Source: Micromonospora vinacea
GTDB taxonomy: Bacteria; Actinomycetota; Actinomycetes; Mycobacteriales; Micromonosporaceae
Assembly: GCF_015751785.1 (NCBI RefSeq)
Contig: NZ_JADOTY010000001.1
Coordinates: 3,286,001 to 3,350,000 of the forward strand
DNA: 64,000 nucleotides
Reading direction: 5' to 3'
In this document: in pieces, positions 37,839 to 46,563 of the stretch
Numbering within the stretch: position 1 is the stretch's first letter
Layout of the letters: each line of letters begins with the position of its first letter
Made by a program: the position numbers and the translations under genes
Notes under the pieces: model-generated
Told to the model about the DNA's origin: nothing
Databases searched by the model: none
The model's input: the letters and a program-made list of their open reading frames with translations, nothing else

Positions 37839-39794
37839 GTGCGCTACCGCCAGGTCACCACCGGCACGCTCGCGCTGGGTGTGCTCCTCCTCATCGACGT
37901 GCTGCGGGTCTGGCTACCCGGCATCATCACCATCTTCGGTCAGGCGGCGTCCACCCCGGCCGAGCTGATGGGGGCGTTCGCCCTCGGCTGGTTCGTGCTC
38001 GCGATGGGCGCACCCGCCGTGGTCCGCCGGGTCGGAGCACGCCCGGTCACTGTCGCCGCCGCTGTCGCGCTCGCCGTCGCACGGCTCACGCTCACCGCCG
38101 CCCCCGGCGGACGTACGCAGCTCTGGCTGGCTACCGCCGGTCTGCTCGCCGGGCTGGTCTGGCTGGTCGGCGTCGCCGCCGACACCGACCGCCCGGTCCC
38201 GGGGTTGGCGTTGGGGTTGGCTGTCAACGCGGCAGTGCACGCGGTGCTGGACACCGTCGACCTGGTCTGGCGGGGTGACTGGGTGGCGTGGCTGCTCAGC
38301 GCCGTCGCGGTGGCGGTGTTCCTGGCCGGCACGGCGGCGCGATCCGGCCGGCACGGCGGTGCGGGTAACGCCCTCGCTGGCCCCGTTGACGCCCCTGTGG
38401 GCCCCGCTGACGCCCCTGCCGGCCCTGGTGGTGGTCGGGCCTGGCTGTTGGCCGGGCCGGCGCTGCTGCTGGCCGGAATGGTGGCGCTGTCACCGGCACT
38501 GGCCCGGACCGGGATGTCGTACCTGGTCGCCGGGGACGGTGTGGCTCGGTCGCCGCTGTTCGGCCTGGCACCGGTGCCGGTGGCGGTCGCCGGGTTCCTG
38601 GGCGCCGCGCTGACCCGGCCGCCTCGCGGGTGGGGCCGAGCGTACGGACCGGTGGCACTGATCGCTGGCGCGGTGCTGTTCGCCAGCGACCGGGGCGACC
38701 TGCTCCTGCCCGCCGTCCTGCTCGCTGCGGTGGGCCTCGGCGCCTGCCTGGCCCTGACCGACGACGGCAACCACCCGGACAGCGACACCGCGAGCGCCGG
38801 CACCAGCGCCTCCCGGCGGGGGTACGCGGTCACCGCCGGCATGCTCGTCTTCGCGCTGGGGGCCGTCGGGTACTACTCGGCCTACGATCTCGGCTACCCC
38901 AACGCGGTGGTGCCGGTGGTGGTGGCCGTGCTGATCGCCGCCGTGGCGTTCACCGCCCGTCCCGTCGTCCACCGGCTTCCCGGGCCGTTTCCGCCGCTCC
39001 GGGCAGCCGCCGCGGTCACCGCGCTGGCCCTGCTGGCACCGGTGCTCGCCGACGAGGTGCCGGTGGCCAGCAACCGGGACGGCCCGCCGGAACGGTTGAC
39101 AGTGGTGGCGTACAACATCCGGATGGGGTTCGGGCTGGACGGCCGGTTCGACCTGACCGGCCTCGCCGAGGTCGTCGAGCGGCAACGGCCCGACGTGGTG
39201 CTGCTCAGCGAGGTGGACCGGGCCTGGCTGCTCAACGGCGGGCACGACACCCTGGACCTGTTGGCCGACCGGCTCGGTATGCCGTACGTCTTCGGGCCGG
39301 CCGCCGATCCCGTCTGGGGTGACGCGGTGCTCAGCCGTTGGCCGGTACGCGATCCGCGGACCCTGCCGCTGGCCGCCGTCGGCGCGCCCACCGGGGCGCA
39401 GGCCCTCGCCGTGACACTGGACCTCGGCGACGGTGTCCGTACCGCAGTGGTCAGCACCCATCTGCAACCGCCGCCCGGCAAGGGTCCGGTGGTCCAGGCC
39501 CGCGCGGTCGCCGACTTCGCCACCCGGTACGCGGCCGGTCGGCCGTTGGTGGTGGCGGGTGACCTGAACACCGAGCCGGGCGACGAGGCGTTCGCGGAGT
39601 TCGCCGACGCCGGCCTGGTCGACGCGTTGGCGGCCGCCCGACCGCTGGCGACCAGCCCGGCGGACGACCCGCGCCAGCAGATCGACCACATCTTCGTCTC
39701 GCCCGGCCTGACCCCCGGCGATCCGGTCGCGCCGCGCAGCACGGCCAGCGACCACCTGCCGGTCGCGGTCACAGTGACCCTGCCGCCCCGCTGA
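37839..39794 (+). CDS. Multi-pass membrane protein with extracellular EEP domain
   Basis: This protein of about 651 residues has roughly ten hydrophobic helices in its first 420 residues, interrupted by a Pro/Ala/Gly-rich loop with APVGPADAPAGP repeats. The C-terminal EEP domain contains VVAYNIRMGFG, VVLLSEVDRAW (metal-binding Glu), VVAGDLNTEPGD (Asp-Leu-Asn) and ASDHLPVAVTV (Asp-His). It is the second membrane EEP protein in the window but has far more helices than the one at 22980. The start is uncertain: GTG 37839 is the last start before the hydrophobic core, and the frame is open from 37719 across the hupB terminator. The substrate is unknown. Confidence 0.85.
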   Translation: MRYRQVTTGTLALGVLLLIDVLRVWLPGIITIFGQAASTPAELMGAFALGWFVLAMGAPAVVRRVGARPVTVAAAVALAVARLTLTAAPGGRTQLWLATAGLLAGLVWLVGVAADTDRPVPGLALGLAVNAAVHAVLDTVDLVWRGDWVAWLLSAVAVAVFLAGTAARSGRHGGAGNALAGPVDAPVGPADAPAGPGGGRAWLLAGPALLLAGMVALSPALARTGMSYLVAGDGVARSPLFGLAPVPVAVAGFLGAALTRPPRGWGRAYGPVALIAGAVLFASDRGDLLLPAVLLAAVGLGACLALTDDGNHPDSDTASAGTSASRRGYAVTAGMLVFALGAVGYYSAYDLGYPNAVVPVVVAVLIAAVAFTARPVVHRLPGPFPPLRAAAAVTALALLAPVLADEVPVASNRDGPPERLTVVAYNIRMGFGLDGRFDLTGLAEVVERQRPDVVLLSEVDRAWLLNGGHDTLDLLADRLGMPYVFGPAADPVWGDAVLSRWPVRDPRTLPLAAVGAPTGAQALAVTLDLGDGVRTAVVSTHLQPPPGKGPVVQARAVADFATRYAAGRPLVVAGDLNTEPGDEAFAEFADAGLVDALAAARPLATSPADDPRQQIDHIFVSPGLTPGDPVAPRSTASDHLPVAVTVTLPPR

Positions 39795-39821
39795 CGGAGC
39801 CGGGCCCGTCGAACCGGGGCC

Positions 39822-40691
39822 CTACAGGCGATCGGTGGCCAGCAGCCGGTCGGCGGCGAAGGCGAGCAGCCAGCCGCCGCCCTTCGGCGTGGTGAAGTCC
39901 TCGTCGGTGCGGCCGGTCAGCCGCTCCAGGGCGCCCGGCAGGACCTTGCCCTGGCTGCACACCGCCGACTGCCCACCGGTGCCGGCCAACTCCAGCAGCC
40001 GGGCTGCGGTGGCCAGGATCTGCTCGTCGCTCTGCTGGCCGGGTTGTGGCTCGTCCAGGTCGCCGCAGACCTCGATCGGCAGGTCGAGCAACGTGGCGGC
40101 CGGGTCGAGTGTCTGCACGCACCGTCGCGGCGACGCCGACACCAGCCGGGCCGGTCGGATCAGGGCGATCAGCCCGGCCAGCGTGCTCGCCTGGGCCCAC
40201 CCCTCGGCGTCGAGGGGGCGTCCGACGTCCGGGCCGGACCAGGTGGCCCGCTTACCGGCGTGCGCGTGCCGGACCACCGCGACAGTCGCCGTGACCGACG
40301 GCAGCGCGGCGAACGCCGCCAGCACCTCGGCGTCGTGGGGGTAGCTGACCAACCGGATCGCGTCGTCCACAGCGAGCCAGCGGATGTCGTCCACCTCGGT
40401 GCCCGGTTGAAAACCGCCACTGGCCACCGCGAGCATCGACCAGTAGTCGACAAGCTTGGGCTGCCCCTCGCTGCGGTACCGCACCGACGGCAGCCGCACC
40501 TGCGGCACGCCCCGCACGTCGGCCTCCTCGGCCACCTCACGGACCGCCGCGGCCAGCGCGTGCTCGCCCGGCTCCAGCTTGCCCTTCGGCAGCGTCCAGT
40601 CGCCGTAGCGGGGGCGGTGCACCACGCAGACGTGCACGCCGTCGGCGGTCGGCCGCCAGGCCACCCCGCCGGCCGCCCGGATCCCCGTCAC
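39822..40691 (-). CDS. mutT1: NUDIX–histidine phosphatase fusion (MutT1 type)
   Basis: This 289-residue two-domain protein resembles mycobacterial MutT1. The N-terminal NUDIX box is intact (GKLEPGEHALAAAVREVAEE), preceded by a Lys-Pro-rich segment. The C-terminal half is a histidine phosphatase with VVRHAHAGKRATW. MutT1 hydrolyses 8-oxo-GTP and diadenosine polyphosphates. GTG 40691 overlaps the stop of the CHAD gene (GTGA), which places it third in the ppk operon and suggests a shared role in phosphoanhydride turnover. Confidence 0.92.
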   Translation of the reverse strand: MTGIRAAGGVAWRPTADGVHVCVVHRPRYGDWTLPKGKLEPGEHALAAAVREVAEEADVRGVPQVRLPSVRYRSEGQPKLVDYWSMLAVASGGFQPGTEVDDIRWLAVDDAIRLVSYPHDAEVLAAFAALPSVTATVAVVRHAHAGKRATWSGPDVGRPLDAEGWAQASTLAGLIALIRPARLVSASPRRCVQTLDPAATLLDLPIEVCGDLDEPQPGQQSDEQILATAARLLELAGTGGQSAVCSQGKVLPGALERLTGRTDEDFTTPKGGGWLLAFAADRLLATDRL

Positions 40692-42208
40692 GGCAGCCAA
40701 CTGGTGCGCCGGCGTCGGGTGGCCCGGTGCCAGGCGGCCGGGAGGAGAGCCCGCGTCCGGCGTACCGACAGGCGTTCCCGCTCGGCCAGCCGCCCGGCGG
40801 TGACCGCCAGCTCGTGGTCGTCCGGTCGCTCGGCGGCGATCTCCAGCCAGGTGTCCGCCGCCACCGCCGCGTCCTGGTGCTCGCCGAGCACGTCCTGCAC
40901 CTGGGCGAGGGCGCGGGACAGCCGGCGTGCCGCCTTGCCGACCGTCGGGGCCACCGCGTTGACCGCGTACCGGGCCTGCTTGCCCTCCTTGCGAACGGCG
41001 TGCCAGTGGTCGTCCGGCGACTGCGCGTCGAGCCCGTCGACGCCGTCCGGCCCGGTCAACCGCCGCCACGGGCGCGCCACCAGCGCGGGTAGCGCCTCCG
41101 CCGCGGGGGCGGACGCCCGGCGGGTGAGTCGGGGGGCGCGGGCGGCCAGCACCAGAGAATCCACCAGGGCCAGGTAGCGCGCGGAGCGCAGCGTCTCGTC
41201 GATGGCGGCGAGCGCCTGCCGCTGCCGTGCGGCGAGCACCTCGTCGAGCCGGTCCACAGCGCCCCGGTCCAGCGGGCTCAGCGGATCGGCGTCGGCGGTG
41301 CGACGCAGTCGTGCGCGCAGCACCTCGGCGTCGCGGGCCGCGCCGAGAACACCGGCCAACCAGCGCAGCTCGGTGCGCAGCGGGCCGGACCAGGTCTTGC
41401 GCAGCAACGGTTTGAAGGTGCGCAGATCACTGCGCAGGCGTCGACAGGCCACGCGCATCTGGTGCACGGCGGTGTCGCCGCCGGCGGCCGGGGCGCGCAG
41501 CCGGACCAGCGGGTCGTGCGCCAACAGCCGGCGGATCTCCTTGCGGACCGCCTCGGTCACCACGTCACCGGCGGTCGGCTCGTCGGGCAGCCCGGCCGGC
41601 GCGACCAGGTCCGGATCGGCCTGCGCGGTCGCGCCCAGCGCCCGTACGTGCTTCGGCGTGAACGACCCGCCCTGGGCGCCGGCCTCGCGCAGCACCTCGC
41701 CGACCCGGTCGAGCAGCTTCCGGTCGCCGGCCTTCAGCTCCACCTCCACCTCGCGGAACGTGTCGGTGGTGGCGCCGGCGTCGTCGAGCACCGTGACCCG
41801 GTCGTCCACCACCTCGGCCAGGACGGTGCCGGCCCGGTCACACACCTCGTACGCGTGCCGCACCGTCCGCACCACTGTCACCGGGGCCAGCGGCGCTCCC
41901 CGGTGCAGGACGGTGACCAACTCCACCAGCTCCGGAGGCGGCTGCCCCTTCGGCCCGGGACGGGAGATCTCGTGCCGGACGCCCGGCGTCCCGGTCGGCA
42001 GTTTCACAGTCCAGGGCAGCTCGTCACCCCGGCGGTGGCGCAGCGAGGCACCGGCCCGCGCCAGTCGCAGGTCGACAGTGTCGAGGTAGCGGGCGACAAG
42101 CGTCACCGGTGGCAGGGCCCGGACCCGGCCGCCGGCCGGGGCCGTGCCGGCCAGGTCCGGCAGCACGTAGGCGTCGTCCACCTCGTACTTCTGCTCCTCC
42201 TCGACCAT
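40688..42208 (-). CDS. CYTH–CHAD domain protein
   Basis: This 506-residue protein has an N-terminal CYTH (triphosphate tunnel) domain starting EEEQKYEVDD, the ExExK signature, with basic and acidic tunnel strands (REVEVELKAG). A C-terminal CHAD domain follows, rich in conserved His and basic residues (AVHQMRVACRRLRSDLRTF; WHAVRKEGKQARYAVN; VLGEHQDAAVA). CHAD domains bind polyphosphate and CYTH domains hydrolyse triphosphates. It lies 24 nt after ppk and overlaps mutT1, forming a polyphosphate operon. Confidence 0.94.
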   Translation of the reverse strand: MVEEEQKYEVDDAYVLPDLAGTAPAGGRVRALPPVTLVARYLDTVDLRLARAGASLRHRRGDELPWTVKLPTGTPGVRHEISRPGPKGQPPPELVELVTVLHRGAPLAPVTVVRTVRHAYEVCDRAGTVLAEVVDDRVTVLDDAGATTDTFREVEVELKAGDRKLLDRVGEVLREAGAQGGSFTPKHVRALGATAQADPDLVAPAGLPDEPTAGDVVTEAVRKEIRRLLAHDPLVRLRAPAAGGDTAVHQMRVACRRLRSDLRTFKPLLRKTWSGPLRTELRWLAGVLGAARDAEVLRARLRRTADADPLSPLDRGAVDRLDEVLAARQRQALAAIDETLRSARYLALVDSLVLAARAPRLTRRASAPAAEALPALVARPWRRLTGPDGVDGLDAQSPDDHWHAVRKEGKQARYAVNAVAPTVGKAARRLSRALAQVQDVLGEHQDAAVAADTWLEIAAERPDDHELAVTAGRLAERERLSVRRTRALLPAAWHRATRRRRTSWLP

Positions 42209-42232
42209 CAGCTCAGCCTATGCGCTGCGCGG

Positions 42233-44596
42233 TCAGCTGGCCGTGCCACCGACGCGGCGCAGCAGCAGTTCCTGCAGATGGGCCCGGGGGGCGTTGTCAC
42301 CGCCGGTACGCCGGGTCCAGGTCCCGTCGCCGGCCAGCTCGAACGCGTCCACGTCGGGGCTCATCGCGGCGGTGAGCACATGGTCCAGTTCGGCGCGGGC
42401 GATCGGGTCGGTCACCTGCACCAGCGCCTCCACCCGACGGTCCAGGTTGCGGTGCATGAGGTCGGCCGAGCCCATCCAGAACTCGGCCGCGCCGTTGTTG
42501 CCGAACCGGAAGACCCGGGAGTGTTCCAGGAACCGGCCGAGAATCGAGCGGACCCGGATGTTCTCCGACAACCCCGGCACCCCGGGGCGCAGCGTGCACA
42601 TGCCCCGGATGAGCAGGTCGACGTGGACGCCGGCCTGGGAGGCGCGGTACAGCGCGTCGGTCACCCCCTCGTCGACCAGAGAGTTGACCTTGAACTGGAC
42701 CAGGCCGGGCATGCCCAGGCGGACGTGCGAGATCTCCCGCTCGATCCGCTCGATGAGGCCGCTGCGGATGCCCTGCGGGGCGACCAGCAACCGCCGGTAC
42801 GCGGTCTGCCGGCTGTACCCGGTGAGCACGTTGAACAGGTCGGTGAGGTCGGCGCCGATCTCCGGGTCGGCGGTGAGCATGCCGAAGTCCTCGTACAGTC
42901 GGGCCGTCTTCGGGTGGTAGTTGCCGGTGCCGATGTGGCAGTAGCGACGGATCTGGTTGCCCTCCTGCCGGACCACCAGCGCGGTCTTGCAGTGCGTCTT
43001 CAAGCCGACCAGGCCGTACACCACGTGGCAGCCGGCGCGTTCCAGCGTGCGGGCCCAGCCGATGTTGGCCACCTCGTCGAAGCGGGCCTTCACCTCCACC
43101 AGCACCACCACCTGCTTGCCGGCGGCGGCCGCGTCGACGAGCGCGTCGACGATCGGGGAATCGCCGCTGGTCCGGTAGAGGGTCTGCTTGATGGCCAGCA
43201 CGTTCGGGTCGGCCGCTGCCTGCTCGATGAAGCGCTGCACGCTGGTGGCGAACGAGTGGTACGGGTGGTGCACCAGGATGTCCCCGTCGCGCAGTGTGGA
43301 GAAGACGCTGCGCGGCACCTCACCCTCGGCGAGCCGGGGGTGGGTGGCCGGCACGAACGGCGGGTCCTTCAGGTCCGGCCGGTCCGCCTCGCCGTAGACC
43401 TGCCACAGCGCGGACAGGTCCAGCAGGCCGGGCACCCGCAGCACGTCCTGGTCGTCCATGTCCAACTCGCGGACGAGCAGCTCCAACATGTGGTCGGAGA
43501 TGGACGCGGCCACCTCCAGCCGGACCGGGGGGCCGAACCGTCGCCGGGCCAGCTCCCGCTCCAGGGCCTGGAGCAGATCCTCGTCGCGGTCCTCGTCGAC
43601 CTCCACCTCGGCGTTGCGGGTGACCCGGAACAGGTGGCACTCGACCACCTGCATGCCACTGAACAGCTGCCCCAGGTGCACCGAGATCAGGTCCTCCACC
43701 GGCAACATCCGGACGCCCGGCTGGTCCCGGTCCACCCGGACGAAGCGGGGGACGTTGTTGGGCACCTTCACCCGGGCGAACAGCTCCGAACCGCCGTCCG
43801 GGTCACGGACCGCCACCGCCAGGTTCAGCGACCGACCCGAGATGTACGGGAACGGGTGCGCCGGGTCCACAGCGAGCGGGGTCAGCACCGGGAAGATGTG
43901 TTCCCGGAAGTAGGTGCGCAGCCGCTCCCGCTCGCCGTCGCCCAACTCGCCCCAGCGCAGGATGCGGATGCCCTCGTCGGCCAGCTTGGGCAGCACGTCG
44001 TCGACGAAGCAGGCGGCGTGCCGGGCACCCAGGGCGGCGGTCCGCTCGGCGATCCGCTCCAGCTGCGTACGCAGCGGCAGCCGGTCCCCGCCGCGCACCG
44101 GCAGGCCGGCGGAGAGCCGCCGTTTCAGCCCGGCGATGCGCACCATGTAGAACTCGTCGAGGTTGCTCGCGAAGATGGCCAGGAACTTGGCCCGTTCCAG
44201 CAGGGGGGTGCGCTGGTCCTCGGCCAGGGTGAGCACCCGGGCGTTGAAGTCGAGCCAGGACAGCTCCCGGTTGAGGAACCGGTCCTCCGGCAGCGGCGGG
44301 GCCGCCGAGGGCTCGTCGTCGTCCTCCTGCCCGGCGCTGGCCGGCAGGTCGTCCGGCAGGACCGGGTGGACGTCACCGGCGGCAGGGCCGTCCGACTCGA
44401 TCGTCGGGGCGGGGTCGATGACCTCGTCCAGCCCGGAGGAGGCGGCGCCGGGATCGTCGGCGAGCGTGTCGGCGCGGGCGGCGCTGGCGTGTTCGGCGCG
44501 GGACGGGCGGAAGCGCCCATCGGTGCCGCGCGTACGGGAGCCGTTGCGGAGGTCGGTGGCGGGCGGGTGGGCGGGTTGCTCGCGAGGGGTGCTCAC
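42233..44596 (-). CDS. ppk: Polyphosphate kinase Ppk1
   Basis: Ppk1 (787 residues) makes polyphosphate from ATP reversibly. The N domain begins [16 protein letters not shown], and the autophosphorylated His lies in [20 protein letters not shown]. The downstream PLD-like motifs include [11 protein letters not shown] and [20 protein letters not shown]. About 100 N-terminal residues before the core are Asp/Pro/Ala-rich and probably disordered. GTG 44596 lies 6 nt after the -10 box GATTAT, so the message is probably leaderless, and a candidate PHO box overlaps the -35 region. It is first in the operon with the CHAD and mutT1 genes. Confidence 0.97.
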   Translation of the reverse strand: MSTPREQPAHPPATDLRNGSRTRGTDGRFRPSRAEHASAARADTLADDPGAASSGLDEVIDPAPTIESDGPAAGDVHPVLPDDLPASAGQEDDDEPSAAPPLPEDRFLNRELSWLDFNARVLTLAEDQRTPLLERAKFLAIFASNLDEFYMVRIAGLKRRLSAGLPVRGGDRLPLRTQLERIAERTAALGARHAACFVDDVLPKLADEGIRILRWGELGDGERERLRTYFREHIFPVLTPLAVDPAHPFPYISGRSLNLAVAVRDPDGGSELFARVKVPNNVPRFVRVDRDQPGVRMLPVEDLISVHLGQLFSGMQVVECHLFRVTRNAEVEVDEDRDEDLLQALERELARRRFGPPVRLEVAASISDHMLELLVRELDMDDQDVLRVPGLLDLSALWQVYGEADRPDLKDPPFVPATHPRLAEGEVPRSVFSTLRDGDILVHHPYHSFATSVQRFIEQAAADPNVLAIKQTLYRTSGDSPIVDALVDAAAAGKQVVVLVEVKARFDEVANIGWARTLERAGCHVVYGLVGLKTHCKTALVVRQEGNQIRRYCHIGTGNYHPKTARLYEDFGMLTADPEIGADLTDLFNVLTGYSRQTAYRRLLVAPQGIRSGLIERIEREISHVRLGMPGLVQFKVNSLVDEGVTDALYRASQAGVHVDLLIRGMCTLRPGVPGLSENIRVRSILGRFLEHSRVFRFGNNGAAEFWMGSADLMHRNLDRRVEALVQVTDPIARAELDHVLTAAMSPDVDAFELAGDGTWTRRTGGDNAPRAHLQELLLRRVGGTAS

Positions 44597-44602
44597 CCGC
44601 TC

Positions 44603-44636
44603 ATAATCACCCGATTACGGTAAACGCAAAATGAAC
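44603..44636 (-). promoter_or_regulatory. Candidate PHO box and promoter of ppk
   Basis: On the minus strand, two adjacent 11-nt units, GTTCATTTTGC (44636–44626) and GTTTACCGTAA (44625–44615), match the actinobacterial PhoP direct-repeat pattern (GTTCACC plus four bases). GATTAT (44608–44603) follows 6 nt later as the -10 box. The overlap of the box with the -35 position is typical of PhoP-activated promoters. PhoP binding is inferred. Confidence 0.65.
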
Positions 44637-44650
44637 TTGGGCTCGCCGGG

Positions 44651-44848
44651 TCAGATCATCGTCGGCAATGTCACCCGGACGACCTCGCCGTCGGGATCGG
44701 TGTCGATGCGGACCCGCTGGCCGAGCCGGAGAAGTCGCAGCCCGGAGGCGTCGAAGGCCCGGGCGGGGAAGCGCATCTCGGTGCCGTCGTCGAGCAGCAG
44801 GACACCGCTGCGCGTCGCCGCGTCGTAGCTGGCCACCGTGCCCTGCAT
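44651..44848 (-). CDS. Small cold-shock-like OB-fold protein
   Basis: This 65-residue protein reads MQGTVASYDAATRSGVLLLD at the N-terminus and ends RLGQRVRIDTDPDGEVVRVT. The spacing of 'GTV..yd...r.G.l..DdG.e..f' resembles CspA-type cold-shock domains, but the aromatic RNP motifs are weak. It is conserved as a small protein in actinomycetes. No ribosome site is evident. A nucleic-acid-binding role is inferred only from this resemblance. Confidence 0.65.
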   Translation of the reverse strand: MQGTVASYDAATRSGVLLLDDGTEMRFPARAFDASGLRLLRLGQRVRIDTDPDGEVVRVTLPTMI

Positions 44849-44898
44849 GCTGGCACCGTACACCCGGGGGTTCAGCCCGCGGAGCGGGCCAGGCAAGC

Positions 44899-45546
44899 TC
44901 AGCCGGCGGCGCGGGCGGGGCGACCGGCGGCCACGAGGGCGGCGGTGCGCGGTCCCAGCCCGAGGCGGGCGGCGGCGGCCAGGTCCGCTGCGGTGTCCAC
45001 GTCCCGGCGCAGGCTGGGCCAGTCGCCGTCGAGCGGCAGCGCCCCGCTCGCCGCGTGCGCGACCGCCGAGCCCACCCCGAAGCGCGGATCCAGCGGCACG
45101 CCCGGCCCGGCGGTGAGCAGCACAGTGCCCCCGCCGGGTGCGTCCGGCAGGAACCGGCGTACCCCGGGTCGGCCGTTCTGCGCCGCGAGCAGCGCGCCGG
45201 CCAGCTCGGCCGGGCGCAGCGCCGGCACGTCTGCGGTGATCCCGGCCACCCATCCGGCGGCGGCCCCCGCCGCCCCGTGCCGGAACGCGGCGTTCAGGCC
45301 GGCGTCCGGTTCGTCCGGCAGCACCCGCGCGCCGGCGGCCCGCGCCGCCGCCGCCACCCGGTCGTCGTCGGTCACCACCAGGGCCTCGGCGACCGCCGGG
45401 CAGGCCAGCACCGCGCGGAGCGTGTCGGCTGCCAGGGCCAGCGCCAACTCCTCATGCGGTACGCCGGGCAGCGCGCCCCGCAGCCGGCTCTTGGCCACGG
45501 CCAGCCGCTTCACCGGCACCACCACGGCCCACCTCGGCTGACTCAC
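44899..45546 (-). CDS. cofC: 2-phospho-L-lactate guanylyltransferase CofC/FbiD
   Basis: This 215-residue nucleotidyltransferase activates phospholactate or phosphoenolpyruvate for coenzyme F420 synthesis. It has the GT-A-like start VVVPVKRLAVAKSRLRGALP, the VVTDDDRVAAAARAAGARVL metal/nucleotide segment, LNAAFRHGAAGA and GITADVPALRPAEL. GTG 45546 is the start nearest the conserved N-terminus; the frame is open further upstream. It is divergent from plsC. No other F420 gene lies in the window. Confidence 0.9.
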   Translation of the reverse strand: MSQPRWAVVVPVKRLAVAKSRLRGALPGVPHEELALALAADTLRAVLACPAVAEALVVTDDDRVAAAARAAGARVLPDEPDAGLNAAFRHGAAGAAAGWVAGITADVPALRPAELAGALLAAQNGRPGVRRFLPDAPGGGTVLLTAGPGVPLDPRFGVGSAVAHAASGALPLDGDWPSLRRDVDTAADLAAAARLGLGPRTAALVAAGRPARAAG

Positions 45547-45674
45547 GTCCGCAATCCTGCCAGCCGGACGACGGGCCCCTCGCTGGCCGTACCGGGGGCG
45601 AGCAGGCATGATTTCCGCTGCGGGTGTCGCGGGCGGGATTTCGCGGCGGGGTTGGGGCGCGACGAGGAGGCACA

Positions 45675-46412
45675 GTGGCACGGCGGAGGCTGGGGTTCTG
45701 GCAACGGTTCGCCGTGGGGCTGGTGAAGCCGGTGATGACCGTCTGGACCCGGCGTACCTGGCGTGGTCAGGAGCATCTCCACCGCGACGGTGGCGTGATC
45801 ATCGTGGCGAACCACATCTCACACGCCGACCCGCTGGTGTCTGCGCACTTCATCTACGACTCCGGGCGCTGGCCGCAGTACCTGGGCAAGGCCAGCGTGT
45901 TCCGGGTGCCGGTGGTCGGCTGGATTCTGCACCGGTGCCGGCAGATCCCGGTCGAGCGGGGCAGCGTGGACGCCGTCCGCTCGCTGGACGCACTGGTCGC
46001 CGCGCTCGACGAGGGCGGCGCGGTCGTGATCTACCCTGAAGGCACCACCACACGACAGCCGGAGCTCTGGCCGATGAAGGCCAAGACCGGTGCGGCCCGG
46101 CTGGCCCTGGCCACCGGCGCCCCGGTCGTACCGGTGGTGATGTGGGGGCCGGAACGGATCTTCGACCCGCGGACGACCCGTGTCAGCCTGCGCCCCCGGA
46201 TCCCGGTGACCGTTGCCGCCGGGGAGCCGATCGACCTGAGCCGGTGGGCGGACGCCCAGCCGACCCGGGCCACCCTCGAGGAGATGACGGACACCATCAT
46301 GTTGCGGCTGCGGGACATGCTCGCCGAGATCCGTGGCGGTACCCCGCCGCCACTGTGGGAGCGACCGGCCCGGTCCTCCGTCGGCCGCGAGCCGCGGGAC
46401 GAAGCGGCATGA
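45675..46412 (+). CDS. plsC: 1-acyl-glycerol-3-phosphate acyltransferase (PlsC family)
   Basis: This 245-residue acyltransferase has the NHxxxxD box (VANHISHADPLVSA), the second motif around GKASVFRVPVVGWILHR, and the third YPEGTTTRQPELWPMK. It would acylate lysophosphatidate in phospholipid synthesis. GTG 45675 follows GAGGAGG. The stop TGA overlaps the ATG of a mini-ORF (ATGA), which begins a coupled chain leading to gpsA, a gene that supplies glycerol-3-phosphate for the same pathway. Confidence 0.93.
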   Translation: MARRRLGFWQRFAVGLVKPVMTVWTRRTWRGQEHLHRDGGVIIVANHISHADPLVSAHFIYDSGRWPQYLGKASVFRVPVVGWILHRCRQIPVERGSVDAVRSLDALVAALDEGGAVVIYPEGTTTRQPELWPMKAKTGAARLALATGAPVVPVVMWGPERIFDPRTTRVSLRPRIPVTVAAGEPIDLSRWADAQPTRATLEEMTDTIMLRLRDMLAEIRGGTPPPLWERPARSSVGREPRDEAA

Positions 46413-46492
46413 GCGAGCGAAGCGAGCGAATCATCGGGCTCGGCAGTGGTGCCGTTCAGGCCGCCGCGAAGCGAAGCGGAGCGGTGGCATGA
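46409..46492 (+). CDS. Coupled mini-ORF 1 (27 aa) between plsC and gpsA
   Basis: Its ATG overlaps the plsC stop, and its own TGA overlaps the ATG of mini-ORF 2. The peptide begins MSERSERIIGLGSG and ends KRSGAVA. The 3' end carries GGAG 8 nt before the next ATG. It is one copy of a repeated unit. Translation is suggested by the overlaps alone; a peptide function is not claimed. Confidence 0.55.
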   Translation: MSERSERIIGLGSGAVQAAAKRSGAVA

Positions 46493-46560
46493 GCGAGCGA
46501 AGCATCCGGCTCAGTAGCGGTGTCGCTCAGGCCGCCGCGGAGCGAAGCGGAGCGGTGGCA
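46409..46560 (+). repeat. Tandem repeat of a self-coupling unit
   Basis: Two tandem units of about 80 and 71 bp share ATGAGCGAGCGAAGC at the start, then TCAGGCCGCCGCG and AGCGAAGCGGAGCGGTGGC at the end. Each unit ends with a ribosome site and the ATG of whatever follows, so insertion keeps coupling intact. Confidence 0.85.
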
Positions 46561-46563
46561 TGA
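46489..46563 (+). CDS. Coupled mini-ORF 2 (24 aa) between plsC and gpsA
   Basis: This is a second, slightly diverged copy of the same unit: [11 protein letters not shown]…ERSGAVA. Its stop overlaps the gpsA ATG, and its internal GGAG is the only ribosome site of gpsA. A 9-nt deletion relative to copy 1 preserves the reading frame. Confidence 0.55.
   Translation: MSERSIRLSSGVAQAAAERSGAVA

Noticed and set aside
41462..44623. A 1053-codon open frame on the + strand
   Set aside because: It is antisense to ppk and the CHAD gene, whose minus-strand proteins match known families along their whole length. Long antisense frames are expected in such G+C-rich DNA.
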